A stretch of DNA of 12,172 bases from contig CAUJEQ010000037.1 in the NCBI GenBank assembly GCA_963169135.1, positions 1 to 12,172 on the forward strand, given 5' to 3'. Positions 1 to 6,476 of this stretch are shown here, piece by piece (within the stretch, counting starts at the first letter, position 1; each line of letters begins with the position of its first letter). Both the position numbers and the translations under genes were made by a program. The DNA comes from Chloroflexota bacterium. GTDB taxonomy: Bacteria > Chloroflexota > Dehalococcoidia > Tepidiformales > Tepidiformaceae. The notes beneath the pieces are model-generated. The model made no database searches. It saw only the letters and a program-made list of their open reading frames with translations, and was not told the DNA's origin.

Positions 1-1
1 G

Positions 2-298
2 GCCGACCGCGCCATCGCCATGCTCCGCAACAGCCTCAAGGCCTACATTGACCACGACGTCGATGCCGCCCGCCAGATCTGCGATGCCGACGACGAAGTG
101 GACCGCCTCCAGGACAGCGTCTACGACGAGTGCTTCCAGGCGATGATCACCGACCCCACTACCATCCAGCGCAACACCTACCTCCTCTGGGCCGCCCACA
201 ACCTCGAACGCATCGCCGATCGCTGCACCAACGTCTGCGAGCGGGTCGTGTACACGGCCACCGGCCATATGGACGAACTCAACGTCTCGAAGTACTGA
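2..298 (+). CDS. phoU: PhoU-type phosphate signalling protein, C-terminal part (5' end outside window)
   Basis: This is the last ~98 residues of a PhoU-family protein; the frame is open to the window edge, so the gene starts upstream. PhoU is a cytoplasmic all-helical protein of two three-helix bundles (usually ~215-235 aa). It links the PstSCAB phosphate transporter to the PhoR/PhoB two-component system and represses the Pho regulon when phosphate is plentiful. The visible part is the second bundle. Its diagnostic segment is the helix AAHNLERIADRCTNVCERVV, which carries the E-x3-D metal-binding signature of the family (usual form 'R.LERIGDH..NI.E'). It ends with TGA at 296-298, two bases before the next gene's GTG. 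The upstream neighbours would be expected to be pst genes, but they are not visible. The family call is confident. Confidence 0.9.
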   Translation, partial: ADRAIAMLRNSLKAYIDHDVDAARQICDADDEVDRLQDSVYDECFQAMITDPTTIQRNTYLLWAAHNLERIADRCTNVCERVVYTATGHMDELNVSKY

Positions 299-300
299 CC

Positions 301-591
301 GTGACCACGCTCGAAGCAGCCATCAATATCGGCCCTGTGCTCGCCGCCGAACTACGTCAGGCAGGGTTCCAAACACTCGAGGACGTGCGCGCCGCCGGCT
401 ACGTTGAGGCCATCCGCCGGCTCCGAACGGTGAACCCCGGCCGCGACTGCGCGAACTCGGCCCTGGCGATCGCGGGCGCTCTTGCCGGTGTTCGGTGGAT
501 GCGGATCCCCCCGGATGAGCGACGCCGCATCGTCGCCGAGGTGACCGCCGCCCTGGACTCCGGCGGCATCCCTCCCTCCGCTATCACCTAG
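301..591 (+). CDS. Stand-alone TfoX C-terminal-domain protein
   Basis: This 96-residue protein starts at GTG 301, two bases after the phoU stop. I see no Shine-Dalgarno sequence, so it is probably translated by coupling to phoU. It matches the pattern of the TfoX C-terminal domain over nearly its whole length: an opening 'INIGPVLAAELRQAGFQT' helix-hairpin-helix-like segment, then 'EAIRRLR', a middle helix 'ALAIAGALAGVRW' and the end 'IPPDERRRI'. In TfoX/Sxy, known as competence regulators, this domain follows an N-terminal domain that is absent here. Single-domain versions occur widely in bacteria, and their role is not established. A nucleic-acid or protein-contact role is plausible from the HhH-like fold but is inference. 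The GTG is chosen because the domain begins only a few residues later and an upstream extension would overlap phoU. Confidence 0.8.
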   Translation: MTTLEAAINIGPVLAAELRQAGFQTLEDVRAAGYVEAIRRLRTVNPGRDCANSALAIAGALAGVRWMRIPPDERRRIVAEVTAALDSGGIPPSAIT

Positions 592-624
592 AGCGTTTTT
601 TGGTACGATACATACCTTCGCCGT

Positions 625-701
625 GGCGGGCGTAGCGTAGTGGTTAACGCGTCTGATTGTGGCTCAGAAGATCGTGGGTTCAAATCCCACCGCTCGCCCC
701 A
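625..701 (+). tRNA. trnH: tRNA-His, anticodon GTG, with encoded CCA
   Basis: A full cloverleaf can be drawn. The acceptor stem is 626-632 with 691-697 (one G-T wobble), plus the extra G at 625 pairing with C698, the 8-bp acceptor hallmark of tRNA-His. The D stem is 635-638 with 647-650. The anticodon stem is 652-656 with 664-668 around loop TTGTGGC, with anticodon GTG at 659-661. The variable loop is 669-673. The T stem is 674-678 with 686-690 around TTCAAAT. Bases 699-701 are CCA, so the 3' end is encoded and only trimming is needed. A weak -10-like TACGAT lies at 604-609 with no good -35 partner, so the promoter is uncertain. Confidence 0.97.
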
Positions 702-726
702 ACCCAATACCCTGGAACAGTGAAAA

Positions 727-755
727 GGGCGTCGCCCCTCCCAAAGGCGACGCCC
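727..755. terminator. Bidirectional intrinsic terminator between tRNA-His and the surface-protein operon
   Basis: A perfect 10-bp GC-rich stem, GGGCGTCGCC at 727-736 and GGCGACGCCC at 746-755, encloses a 9-nt loop. On the plus strand it is followed by a T-rich stretch (TCTTCGTATCTTT), ending transcription from tRNA-His. On the minus strand it is followed by TTTT (complement of 723-726), 24 bp beyond the stop codon of the minus-strand gene at 779. It therefore fits as a shared terminator for both converging units. Confidence 0.85.
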
Positions 756-778
756 TCTTCGTATCTTTGGGTCAGGTG

Positions 779-1078
779 CTAGTTCGTCCCGTCCTTCGCC
801 AGCATGGGCAGAATGCGGTTGAACTTCACCTGCGACCCGCCCAGGAATCCGCCGTCAACCGTGTAGCCGCCTCCGGTCGATGACCACGCGAAGGTCTGGC
901 CGATGACGCCCTGCGTCCCGTAATTCCCGCCGCTGCTGCTTCCGCCGCCAGCCAGCGCCCGCCACGACAGGTCGTACGTCCCGCTGGCCGACTGGGCAAT
1001 GACCGCCGCCGCTATTGCCAGCCCGCCCAGCCCCGCGGCGGCGGTCGCAATCGCCCGGCGCGTTCGTGGCCGGCTCAC
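779..1078 (-). CDS. Small secreted protein with Gly/Ser-rich repeat-like body, unknown function
   Basis: This is a 99-residue protein. Its N-terminus (residues 1-31) is an Arg-rich start followed by a hydrophobic Ala/Gly stretch, a signal peptide or membrane anchor. The body contains 'YDLSWRALAGGG', 'GGNYGTQGVIGQTF' and 'GGGYTVDGGFLGG', a pattern I know from short exported proteins of Chloroflexota and Planctomycetes that resemble single beta-rich modules. The C-terminus 'FNRILPMLAKDG' resembles the '..LPLV..' tails that end many exported Chloroflexota proteins; its function is not known to me. The start is GTG at 1078-1076, whose GTGA overlaps the TGA of the upstream gene, indicating coupled translation. 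Export is likely; a molecular function cannot be assigned. Confidence 0.7.
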   Translation of the reverse strand: MSRPRTRRAIATAAAGLGGLAIAAAVIAQSASGTYDLSWRALAGGGSSSGGNYGTQGVIGQTFAWSSTGGGYTVDGGFLGGSQVKFNRILPMLAKDGTN

Positions 1079-2163
1079 TTGTGGATCACCAGTACATTGA
1101 ATTTCGCGCCGTCCGGCATCGCCGCGAGGTCCTCATTGAAGATCGTCCATTTTCCCTGCGTTGGCGCGTACCAAACTCCGATCGGGTGCGCGTTATAGAC
1201 GCCGGACGAGCTCTCCCCCTCGTTGTAGCGCTGCGTCACGATCAGGATGGCGTTCGGGTTCCCGTTGATGAGAGGGTTGTCGAGCAGCGTGCACTGGTCA
1301 GAGGCACAGCTCGCGACGCTCGTGTTCGCTACCGTTGCGGTGTGCACGAACGCCGCTGGCGTGAGCCCCGAGACCTTGATCGCCCCGTCCACATCCAGGG
1401 CCGCACCCCCCGGCGTCGAGCTTACCGCCTTCACGCCCGTCGGCCCCGAAAAGTATCCGCCCATGCCGCTGGCGCCCTGCGCGAACCCCTGGACGGCGAC
1501 TCCCGTCGCGAAGGTCGATTCGCCCTGCACCCCTGCGCCGCCGCCTGCGTTGGTGCCGAGCACCGCCGGGTACTGCGCCGCATCCGTCGATGTCCGGTTA
1601 CCGGCTATCGCGAGGCCAGTCCCAGCCTGGTTGACCGTGATCAGGCCGACGGGCGTCGAAGGCGCGCCGGCAGTCGTCCCGGCCGCCGTGAAGGGCACGG
1701 CCACGCTGCCTGCAGCCTTGGCGAACAGCGCATACGGCGACGGGCTCACCGGCTGCCGCGGCGACAGGATTGTGTATCCGGTCGCTCCAGTGCCAGAGCC
1801 GGGCCGCACGGCGATCTCCAGCCAGCGCGCATCCCCCGTGAAGGCTGTCGCGCCGAAGTCCAGCTCCACCGAGAACAGGCCGTTGGCGACCGTCACGTCT
1901 TCCTTGGGGACGATGCTCCCCACCTGAGCGCCGCCGGTTTCCGCGTCATAGAGGATGAACCGGAGGTCGTACACCCCGTTCGCCGGGCTACCTCCGTCGG
2001 TCAGCCGCCCCTGGTAGGTGAAGGCCGTGGAGAGCGCCGTCGCTGCCTCGATCGCCCGTCCATCTTCGCCGCCTGAATCATCCCCCAGGGCCGTCGCCAC
2101 CGGGATCAGCGCAACCACGCCCAGCGCAGCCGCGACCATTGCGAGGAACCGTTTCCGACGCAT
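1075..2163 (-). CDS. Secreted surface protein with beta-rich N-terminal module and tail-fibre-like glycine repeats
   Basis: This is a 362-residue exported protein. Residues 1-26 form a signal peptide (MRRKR, then a long hydrophobic core, then an Ala-rich cleavage area). Residues ~45-150 hold the module 'FTYQGRLTDGGSPANGVYDL', 'FILYDAETGG', 'NGLFSVELDFG', 'GDARWLEIAVRPG' and 'LSPRQPVSPSPYALFA', common in uncharacterised surface proteins of Chloroflexota and Bacteroidota. Residues ~190-270 are Gly-rich short repeats ('GVQGES', 'GVAVQGFAQG', 'GGYFSGPTGVKA') like tail-fibre or beta-helix stems. The last ~90 residues ('NPNAILIVTQRYN', 'HPIGVWYAP.QGKWTIFNED', 'FNVLVIHK') form a separate C-terminal domain with two Cys (VASCASDQC) that could form a disulfide. 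The ATG at 2163 has a strong AGGAGGT site at 2176-2170. The protein is probably on the cell surface or shed; its ligand is unknown. Confidence 0.8.
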   Translation of the reverse strand: MRRKRFLAMVAAALGVVALIPVATALGDDSGGEDGRAIEAATALSTAFTYQGRLTDGGSPANGVYDLRFILYDAETGGAQVGSIVPKEDVTVANGLFSVELDFGATAFTGDARWLEIAVRPGSGTGATGYTILSPRQPVSPSPYALFAKAAGSVAVPFTAAGTTAGAPSTPVGLITVNQAGTGLAIAGNRTSTDAAQYPAVLGTNAGGGAGVQGESTFATGVAVQGFAQGASGMGGYFSGPTGVKAVSSTPGGAALDVDGAIKVSGLTPAAFVHTATVANTSVASCASDQCTLLDNPLINGNPNAILIVTQRYNEGESSSGVYNAHPIGVWYAPTQGKWTIFNEDLAAMPDGAKFNVLVIHK

Positions 2164-2195
2164 ACGTACACCTCCTGCCCGCTTCGGGCGCTGCT

Positions 2196-2213
2196 AGTAT
2201 AGATCACCTGATC
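2196..2213 (-). promoter_or_regulatory. Candidate promoter -10 and abutting dyad for the surface-protein operon
   Basis: On the minus strand a TATACT hexamer (complement of 2196-2201) lies 33 bp upstream of the ATG of the surface protein. Directly behind it is an inverted repeat, GATCA (2202-2206), CC, TGATC (2209-2213), placed where a repressor or activator could contact the spacer. No convincing -35 is present at 16-18 bp, which fits an activator-dependent or alternative-sigma promoter. The assignment is by pattern only. Confidence 0.4.
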
Positions 2214-2257
2214 AATCCCTTACTCCTTTTTGTGCAGAGTTCGTTAACAACCACTGA

Positions 2258-2318
2258 TTGACCCTGAAAAACCCCGGGCGTACGTTCCGGATCGTGCGCA
2301 CTCTCGCGTGCCCGGAAC
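2258..2318 (+). promoter_or_regulatory. Candidate promoter and alternative-hairpin leader of mgtE
   Basis: A possible promoter is TTGACC (2258-2263), 17 bp, TACGTT (2281-2286). The same stretch holds two overlapping stems that cannot form together: CCGGGC (2274-2279) with GCCCGG (2310-2315), and GTTCCGG (2284-2290) with CCGGAAC (2312-2318). They precede an AAGGA ribosome-binding site at 2329-2333 and the GTG start. If transcription starts upstream of 2274, the RNA could switch between the two folds; if it starts at ~2293, neither forms. I do not recognise an M-box or another known Mg2+ riboswitch. Confidence 0.3.
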
Positions 2319-2340
2319 CTCCTCAACGAAGGACTGAGCA

Positions 2341-3693
2341 GTGCCCGATGATGCTGCTGCCCGCGAAGTCCTCGACGACGCGCGCTCACTGGCACACGCC
2401 GGCGAGTGGGCGAAGCTTGTCTCCCTCGTAACCTCCCTCCACCCGGCCGATCTCGCGGAACTCGTCCTCGACCTTGCCGAATCCGACCGCCGCGAACTCC
2501 TCGCTCACCTCCCCACTGATGTCGTCGGCCAGCTCTTCGAATTCGTCGAAGACGACGAACTGCGCGACCTCATCCGTGGCGTCGGCATTCACGAACTTGC
2601 CGCCGTCCTCGAAGAGGTCGAGGACGATGTCGTCGCCGACGTCATTCAGCAGCTCGAACCCGACCAGCAGGCTGAAACCCTCGCCCAGCTCGACCGCGGC
2701 GACGAAGTCGCCGAACTCCTCCAGTACCGTGACGAGTCCGCCGGCGGCCTCATGTCCCGCGGCTTTGTCACCCTCAACCAGGACATCAGCGTCCAGCAGG
2801 CCATCGACTACCTCCGCGTCCTCCGCCCGCCCTCGGACCGCGCCTACTACCTCTACGTCGTCGATGCCGACCGCCGTCTCCAGGGCACGGTCTCCATCCG
2901 CGACCTCATCGTATCGGCGCCCCGCACGCCCCTGGCCGAGATCACCCGGCGCGATGTCCACGCCGTAACCACCACCACCGACCAGGAAGAGGCGGCCCGG
3001 ACCCTCCAGAAATACAACCTGCTCGCCGTCCCGGTCGTCGACGAGGAAGGCGTCCTCGAAGGCGTCATGACCGCAGACGACCTCATCGACGTCCTCCAGG
3101 AAGAGGCCACAGAGGACATGTACCGCATGGTCGGCCTCGATGAGGACGAGCGCGTGTTCAGCCCGGTCCGCACCAGCGTGCGCCGGCGCCTCCCCTGGAT
3201 GATGGTCAACCTGATCACCGCCTTCATCGCCGCCGCAACGGTTGGCCTGTTCGACGAGACTATTGGCAAAGCTGCCGTCCTGGCGCTTTTCATGCCGGTC
3301 GTTGCAGGTATGGGCGGAAACGCCGGCACCCAGACCGCCACCATCGCGGTCCGCAGCATCGCCCTTGGCGACCTGGATGTCGCCGATGTCTTCCGCGCGT
3401 GCCGCAAGGAAATCATGGTCGCGATGGCGAACGGTCTTGCCATCGGGCTGACGGCGGGCCTGGGCGCCTACCTCTGGAAGCAAAACGAAACCCTGAGCAT
3501 CGTTATTGCCGCCGCCCTCTTCCTCAACATTTGCGCTGCCACCATGGGCGGCGTCCTCATCCCGCTCGGCCTGAAGGCCATGAGAGTCGACCCCGCCCTG
3601 GCCGCCAACATCTTCGTCACCACGGTTACCGACGTTATGGGCTTCGTCTTCTTCCTCGGCCTAGCAAGCCTCACCGTCGAACAGATCAGGTAG
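2341..3693 (+). CDS. mgtE: MgtE-family magnesium transporter/channel
   Basis: This is a 450-residue, full-length MgtE (usual 430-470), an inner-membrane Mg2+ channel that works as a homodimer and closes when its cytosolic domains bind Mg2+. In order: an acidic N-domain (~residues 15-130), two CBS domains (~135-195, beginning with AGGLMSRGFVT, and ~202-256), a connecting 'plug' helix (~257-283) and a membrane domain (284-450) with about five helices. The pore signature is present: MPVVAGMGGNAGTQ at 318-331. D431 in TTVTDVMGF matches the ion-selectivity Asp of the Thermus protein. Many Asp/Glu residues in the N and CBS domains fit Mg2+ sensing. The GTG at 2341 is supported by AAGGA seven bases upstream. 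The end overlaps the convergent photolyase gene by 8 bp (3686-3693). Confidence 0.96.
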   Translation: MPDDAAAREVLDDARSLAHAGEWAKLVSLVTSLHPADLAELVLDLAESDRRELLAHLPTDVVGQLFEFVEDDELRDLIRGVGIHELAAVLEEVEDDVVADVIQQLEPDQQAETLAQLDRGDEVAELLQYRDESAGGLMSRGFVTLNQDISVQQAIDYLRVLRPPSDRAYYLYVVDADRRLQGTVSIRDLIVSAPRTPLAEITRRDVHAVTTTTDQEEAARTLQKYNLLAVPVVDEEGVLEGVMTADDLIDVLQEEATEDMYRMVGLDEDERVFSPVRTSVRRRLPWMMVNLITAFIAAATVGLFDETIGKAAVLALFMPVVAGMGGNAGTQTATIAVRSIALGDLDVADVFRACRKEIMVAMANGLAIGLTAGLGAYLWKQNETLSIVIAAALFLNICAATMGGVLIPLGLKAMRVDPALAANIFVTTVTDVMGFVFFLGLASLTVEQIR

Positions 3694-5095
3694 GCGCGGC
3701 CTTCTCCGTGCGCACCGCCGAAAATACCGCAAGTGCTCGCTCCCGTGCCATCTGGTGATCCACGACAGGCCTCGGGTAGTCCACCCCCACCAGGCAGCCC
3801 GACTCGCGCTGCACCCGGTGGGGCATCGCGTGCGGCTCGCGCAGATACCGGTCAGGCACGTTCGCCAGTTCCGGCACCCATCGCCGCACATAGGCGCCGT
3901 CCGGGTCGAACCGCTTCGCCTGCAGATACGGGTTGAAGATGCGGAAGTACGGCTGAGGGTCCGTTCCAACCGAGGCTGCCCACTGCCAGCCGCCGTCGTT
4001 GTTTGCCACATCTCCGTCCACCAGGTGTGCCATGAAGTGTCCCTCGCCCAGGCGCCAGTCCAGCAGAAGGTCCTTCGCCAGGAACGAGGCCGCAATCATC
4101 CGCGCCCGATTGTGCATGTGCCCCGTCGCCAGCAGTTCCCGCATGCCTGCGTCGACCAATGGAAACCCTGTCCTCCCCTGCTTCCACGCTTCCAGCGCGT
4201 CGCGGTCCGAGTCCCACCGGATGGCCGCGAATTCAGTCCTGAACGGCTCCCGCAGCACCCGCGGGTGGTGCCACAGCACGTGGTGATAGAACTCCCGCCA
4301 GACCGCCTCCGCGATGAACTTCGCCGAGTCGTCCCCGGACCCACCGCAGCGTTCCACCACCTCCAGTAGAGAAAGCAGCCCCCACCGCAGATCCTGGCTC
4401 AGCCGCGATGTCGCCCCGGCGGCCAGCATGTCCCGTCCCGCCGCGTATCCACGGATCCCGCCCGCCGCCCACCCATCCAGCCGGTTCCGTGCCTCGGTCT
4501 CCCCGGGCGTGCTGATCTCCGGAGCCGGCTCAGCGAGCCCGAATTCGCCGAAGTCAGGCAGCTTCCCGGCATCGACTCCGGCGACGCACGGGATCTCCCC
4601 GGGGGCTCCCGACACTTCGCGCCGCGGGAGCGACTCCCACCTCCTCCGGAACGGGCCGTATACCGAGTACGGCTGCCCCGCGTCTGTGTGCACATGCTCC
4701 GGCTCGTGCACGAGCGTCCCCCGCTGCGCGTGAAACGCGATGCCGCGTGCGCCCAGTGCCTCCGCCACTTGAGCATCCCGCCGCCGCGCAAAGGGGCTGT
4801 AATCGCGGCTGATGAACACCGCCTCCGCTCCGGCTTCGAGGGCAAGCGCCGGGATCACCTCCTCGGGTCGGCCGCGACGCACGTGCAGCCTCGCGCCGCG
4901 CTCGCGCAGCTGCTGGTCCAGGACTTTTAGCGATTCGAGCATGAACCACACCCGGTTCGCTGAGGGCCACCGGCCGTGCACCAGCCGGTCGTCGAACACG
5001 AACAGTGGCAGGACAGGCCCTGCTCCCACGGCTGCCTGCAGCGCCGGAAGGTCATGTACTCGCAGATCTCGCCGGTACCAGAGGATCGATGTCAC
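3686..5095 (-). CDS. phrB: Deoxyribodipyrimidine photo-lyase (class I CPD photolyase)
   Basis: This is a light-driven DNA repair enzyme that splits UV-induced cyclobutane pyrimidine dimers using FADH-; it is cytoplasmic. From the GTG at 5095 it has 469 residues, like the E. coli enzyme (472). The N-terminal antenna domain begins at once with TSILWYRRDLRVHDLPAL. The C-terminal FAD domain shows TSRLSQDLRWG, WREFYHHVLWHHP, TGFPLVDAGMRELLATGHMH, NRARMIAASFLAKDLLLDWR and GDVANNDGGWQW followed by PYFRIFNP. W370 is the equivalent of the FAD-proximal Trp of the electron-transfer triad, and N366 of the flavin-N5 Asn. The GTG is preferred because GAGGA lies just upstream and the family core starts directly after it. 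An in-frame ATG at 5188 would add 31 non-conserved residues and touch the divergent gene. The antenna pigment cannot be told from the sequence. Confidence 0.95.
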   Translation of the reverse strand: MTSILWYRRDLRVHDLPALQAAVGAGPVLPLFVFDDRLVHGRWPSANRVWFMLESLKVLDQQLRERGARLHVRRGRPEEVIPALALEAGAEAVFISRDYSPFARRRDAQVAEALGARGIAFHAQRGTLVHEPEHVHTDAGQPYSVYGPFRRRWESLPRREVSGAPGEIPCVAGVDAGKLPDFGEFGLAEPAPEISTPGETEARNRLDGWAAGGIRGYAAGRDMLAAGATSRLSQDLRWGLLSLLEVVERCGGSGDDSAKFIAEAVWREFYHHVLWHHPRVLREPFRTEFAAIRWDSDRDALEAWKQGRTGFPLVDAGMRELLATGHMHNRARMIAASFLAKDLLLDWRLGEGHFMAHLVDGDVANNDGGWQWAASVGTDPQPYFRIFNPYLQAKRFDPDGAYVRRWVPELANVPDRYLREPHAMPHRVQRESGCLVGVDYPRPVVDHQMARERALAVFSAVRTEKAAPT

Positions 5096-5186
5096 CCGGC
5101 CATCCTCGAACAACGCGCCCGCGCGTGCAGTCACCACGCATCCAGTGCGGTTGCCCTCTTCATCGTTCACCGGCCATCCTGTGCTC

Positions 5187-6476
5187 ATGCGTGTCGTCTC
5201 TCTCGATGAAGCCGTCGCCGTCGTGAAGTCCGGTGATCGCCTCTACATCCACGCCGGTGCTGCCACCCCCCACGCCCTCATCGCCGGCCTGGTCGAACTC
5301 CGCCACGACCTTCGGGATGTGGAAATCGTCCACCTGCATACCGACGGGCCCGCGCCCTACGCCGAACCCGGTATGGAACATCGCTTCCGCCACAACGCCC
5401 TGTTCATCGGCCCGAACACCCGCCGGGCCGTCCAGGAAGGACGCGCCGACTACACCCCGGTCTTCCTCTCAGAGATCCCCGCGCTCTTCGAACCCGGCGG
5501 CTCGCTCCCCCTCGATGTCGCCTTCATCCATGTGACCCGGCCCGACGCCGACGGCAACTGCTCCCTCGGCGTCTCGGTCGATTGCGCGCTCTCCGCTGCA
5601 AGGAATGCGCGCATCGTCGTCGCCCAGGTCAACCACAAAATGCCTCGCACCCACGGGCACAGCATCCCCGTGTCGCTCATCGATTTCGCGATTGAGGTCG
5701 ACCATGACCTGCCCATTGCCGTCCATCAACTCCCCGGTCCCGAAGCCACCGAAGTTGGCCGCCACGTCGCCGCGCTGATCAAGGACGGGGCCACCCTGCA
5801 GATGGGCATCGGCGCCATCCCCAACGCGGTCCTCCGGGAGCTGAAGAATCACCGCGACCTCGGCGTCCACACCGAGATGTTCACCGACGGCCTCCTCACC
5901 CTCCTGCACCTGGGCGTCGTGAACGGATCCCGCAAGACCTTGCACCCCGGCAAGGTGGTCACGGCGTTCGCCGTTGGCTCCAACGCCCTCTACGACTTTG
6001 TCGGCGACAATCCGGACATCGAGTTCCACCCCGTCGACCACACGAACAACGTCGATGTCATCGCGGCCCACGACAACATGGTCGCCATCAACTCGGCCCT
6101 GAGTGTCGACCTCACGGGCCAGGTGGTCGCCGACTCCATCGGCCCCCGCTTCTACAGCGGCATCGGCGGCCAGGTCGACTTCATCCGGGGCTCGGCTCGT
6201 TCGAAGGGCGGCGTCCCCATCATCGCCCTGCCTTCGACCGCCAGGAATGGCGAGGTGTCTCGCATCTGCCCGGAGTTGCTGGCCGGTTCGGGCGTGGTGA
6301 CCACCCGCGGCGACGTGCACTGGGTCGTGACCGAATACGGTGCGCGCAACCTTCACGGCCGCACCATCCGCGACCGGGCCACGATGCTCATCGAGATCGC
6401 GCACCCGAAATTCCGGGACGAACTCGAGCGCGCCGCCGTCCGGCTCGGTTACCTGGGCCACCACGAACCTGGCTAA
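5187..6476 (+). CDS. Acetyl-CoA hydrolase/transferase-family CoA-transferase (4-hydroxybutyrate/acyl-CoA:acetate type)
   Basis: This 429-residue enzyme of the class I CoA-transferase fold (Cat/AbfT family) moves CoA between an acyl-CoA and a free acid such as acetate. The N-terminal half opens with LDEAVAVVKSGDRLYIHAGA and contains the family segment HVTRPDADGNCSLGVSVDC. The C-terminal half has LQMGIGAIPNAVL, then VHTEMFTDG with E230, aligned with the catalytic Glu that forms the glutamyl-CoA thioester. It also has the glycine-rich SGIGGQVDFIRGSARSKGG. The end segment TEYGARNLHGRTIRDRA is also typical. The ATG at 5187 is chosen because homology starts there; no clear ribosome-binding site is visible, and GTG 5181 is an in-frame alternative. 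It runs divergently from the photolyase (91 bp apart) and overlaps the convergent gene at 6473 by 4 bp. The true acyl substrate cannot be read from the sequence. Confidence 0.93.
   Translation: MRVVSLDEAVAVVKSGDRLYIHAGAATPHALIAGLVELRHDLRDVEIVHLHTDGPAPYAEPGMEHRFRHNALFIGPNTRRAVQEGRADYTPVFLSEIPALFEPGGSLPLDVAFIHVTRPDADGNCSLGVSVDCALSAARNARIVVAQVNHKMPRTHGHSIPVSLIDFAIEVDHDLPIAVHQLPGPEATEVGRHVAALIKDGATLQMGIGAIPNAVLRELKNHRDLGVHTEMFTDGLLTLLHLGVVNGSRKTLHPGKVVTAFAVGSNALYDFVGDNPDIEFHPVDHTNNVDVIAAHDNMVAINSALSVDLTGQVVADSIGPRFYSGIGGQVDFIRGSARSKGGVPIIALPSTARNGEVSRICPELLAGSGVVTTRGDVHWVVTEYGARNLHGRTIRDRATMLIEIAHPKFRDELERAAVRLGYLGHHEPG

Noticed and set aside
1015..2076. 353-codon plus-strand frame opposite the surface-protein operon
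   Set aside because: The Arg-rich product has no recognisable domain; the minus strand has signal peptides, modules and an AGGAGGT site.
2164..2340. M-box or other known Mg2+ riboswitch before mgtE
   Set aside because: I see no multi-stem M-box layout. Only two short alternative stems are visible, so no riboswitch class is claimed.
2386..3483. 365-codon minus-strand frame opposite mgtE
   Set aside because: It is a mirror of the acidic codon usage of mgtE; the whole region is needed for the MgtE N, CBS and membrane domains.
4812..5186. Extension of the CoA-transferase upstream of ATG 5187
   Set aside because: The in-frame upstream stretch lies opposite the photolyase coding region and has shadow-like Arg/Ser/Thr composition. 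Family homology begins at 5187.
5096..5188. N-terminal extension of the photolyase to an ATG at 5188
   Set aside because: The extra 31 residues look unlike any photolyase, the family core starts right after GTG 5095, and a GAGGA site precedes that GTG.
5469..6464. 331-codon minus-strand frame opposite the CoA-transferase
   Set aside because: It lies wholly inside a gene with clear motifs and a catalytic Glu; the composition is typical of a GC-rich shadow and there is no ribosome-binding site.
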